The translations under genes and the position numbers were made by a program. From Streptomyces smaragdinus (GTDB lineage: Bacteria > Actinomycetota > Actinomycetes > Streptomycetales > Streptomycetaceae), in the NCBI RefSeq assembly GCF_009604385.1, contig NZ_WEGJ01000024.1, forward strand, positions 1 to 64,000: a stretch of 64,000 nt of DNA, given 5' to 3'. Position 1 is the stretch's first letter. Each line of letters begins with the position of its first letter. Below are positions 63,437-64,000 of the stretch, piece after piece. The notes beneath the pieces are model-generated. The model did no database searches. It was not told where the DNA came from and worked only from the letters and a program-made list of their open reading frames with translations.

Positions 63437-64000
63437 TGAGGATGCGCCTCTTCAGATATCCCTGCGCGAGGTTGAGCCGCTGCATGTTCCCGGCGCCCTC
63501 CATGAACTCGAAGGCCCGGGCCTCGCGGTGGAGTTTGTCGAGGAGGGGGTGCTCGAAGCGGGCGCCGGGGCCGAACTGCCGCAGGGCGAACTCGGCGCAT
63601 TCCAGGGTCAGTTCGGCCGCCTTGAACTTGGCGGCGGAGGACATGGTGCCGTCGCTCGGGTCGTTGTCGGCGCGGGCGGCGGCCGTCAGGGTCAGGTGCC
63701 GGATGCCGGTGTGCCGCTGCCGCAGCTTCTCCAGCGCCGTCCGCTCCTCGCCGCGCAGCTCCCGGCGGTGCTCCTCGGCGTAGTCCAGGCAGGCGCGGGC
63801 GGCGCCGAGGGCCATCGCGGCCACGATGGGCCTGGCCAGGCAGAAGGTGCGCATCGCGCCGGCCATGCCGCGCCGGGTGGGTGAGAGGTGCTTGCCGAGG
63901 ATGTCGTCCTCCTCGACGGGCATGTCGTCGAAGTGGATCTCGGTGAGTCCGAAGGCCCGCATGCCCATGGTGGGGATCGGGGTGGCGTGGTAGCCCGGGC
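63429..64000 (-). CDS. Acyl-CoA dehydrogenase family protein (5' part outside the window)
   Basis: The C-terminal 190 residues. PGYHATPIPTMGMRAFGLTE then IHFDDMPVEEDDILG is the beta-domain to C-terminal helical transition of acyl-CoA dehydrogenases. The helical domain follows (ARPIVAAMALGAARACLDYA) and ends with YMEGAGNMQ-like FEFMEGAGNMQRLNLAQGYL. The catalytic Glu position near the end is FMEGAGN, so a base may be present. In natural-product clusters such enzymes desaturate acyl or aminoacyl carriers. The gene continues past 64000. Confidence 0.88.
   Translation of the reverse strand, partial: PGYHATPIPTMGMRAFGLTEIHFDDMPVEEDDILGKHLSPTRRGMAGAMRTFCLARPIVAAMALGAARACLDYAEEHRRELRGEERTALEKLRQRHTGIRHLTLTAAARADNDPSDGTMSSAAKFKAAELTLECAEFALRQFGPGARFEHPLLDKLHREARAFEFMEGAGNMQRLNLAQGYLKRRILND

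Overview
The window looks like chromosomal DNA of a Streptomyces or a close relative. GC is very high, with third codon positions almost always G or C. Gene families are typically streptomycete: a urease operon without ureE, a divergent malR/malEFG maltose cluster, DUF6458, Rrf2-type NsrR with flavohemoglobin, and divergent LigD-polymerase and LigC genes. I saw no rRNA, tRNA, CRISPR array, transposase, integrase or attachment site. About 60 genes fill nearly all of the sequence, many overlapping by 1-16 bp.

Layout. 1-10.4 kb: a truncated CoA-transferase family gene with a dyad operator, a saccharopine dehydrogenase-like enzyme, a 1125-residue alpha-solenoid protein, YciI, a secreted BNR-repeat protein, an EamA transporter, a HAD phosphatase and DUF3048. 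10.4-18.2 kb: Mut7-C RNase, a Gfo/Idh/MocA oxidoreductase, the NHEJ-type pair ligD-polymerase/ligC, MarR plus a deazaflavin-dependent reductase, a D-2-hydroxyacid dehydrogenase, a secreted M14 carboxypeptidase and a methyltransferase. 18.1-23.3 kb: ureABCFGD on the minus strand with a candidate GlnR box, divergent from an AAC(2')-I-like aminoglycoside acetyltransferase. 23.3-31.7 kb: PAP2/diacylglycerol kinase fusion, a sigma-B/F-type sigma factor, a Tat-type C39-like protein, a PoxB-like enzyme, a 25-bp perfect hairpin terminator, a tandem universal stress protein and YchJ.

31.7-46.8 kb: a 2,4-dienoyl-CoA reductase under two tandem operators, a secreted 5'-nucleotidase, PadR, DUF1992, a candidate 33-residue microprotein, a divergent MFS/ROK pair, hmp and nsrR with matching 11-1-11 NsrR sites, an orphan cytochrome b translationally coupled to a kinase-like protein, a truncated dienelactone hydrolase, GNAT, a fatty-acid desaturase and a RibD-like reductase. 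46.9-56.3 kb: an SDR-fold protein with an added zinc ribbon and no catalytic tyrosine, then the maltose/alpha-glucoside system: malR divergent from malE-malF-malG-alpha-glucosidase, with an ABC ATPase downstream. TTGC-type operators occur in the malR-malE gap and before the ATPase.

56.3-64.0 kb (runs off the end): a tightly overlapping minus-strand operon of formyltransferase, PIG-L deacetylase, a glycosyltransferase-like protein, a stand-alone NRPS-type condensation domain, a 4'-phosphopantetheinyl transferase, a MATE exporter and an acyl-CoA dehydrogenase. This is the edge of a natural-product gene cluster that I do not recognise, and it is the best candidate here for something new.

A recurrent regulatory theme is leaderless expression. 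Ten genes have a TANNNT-like -10 hexamer 6-7 nt before the start codon.
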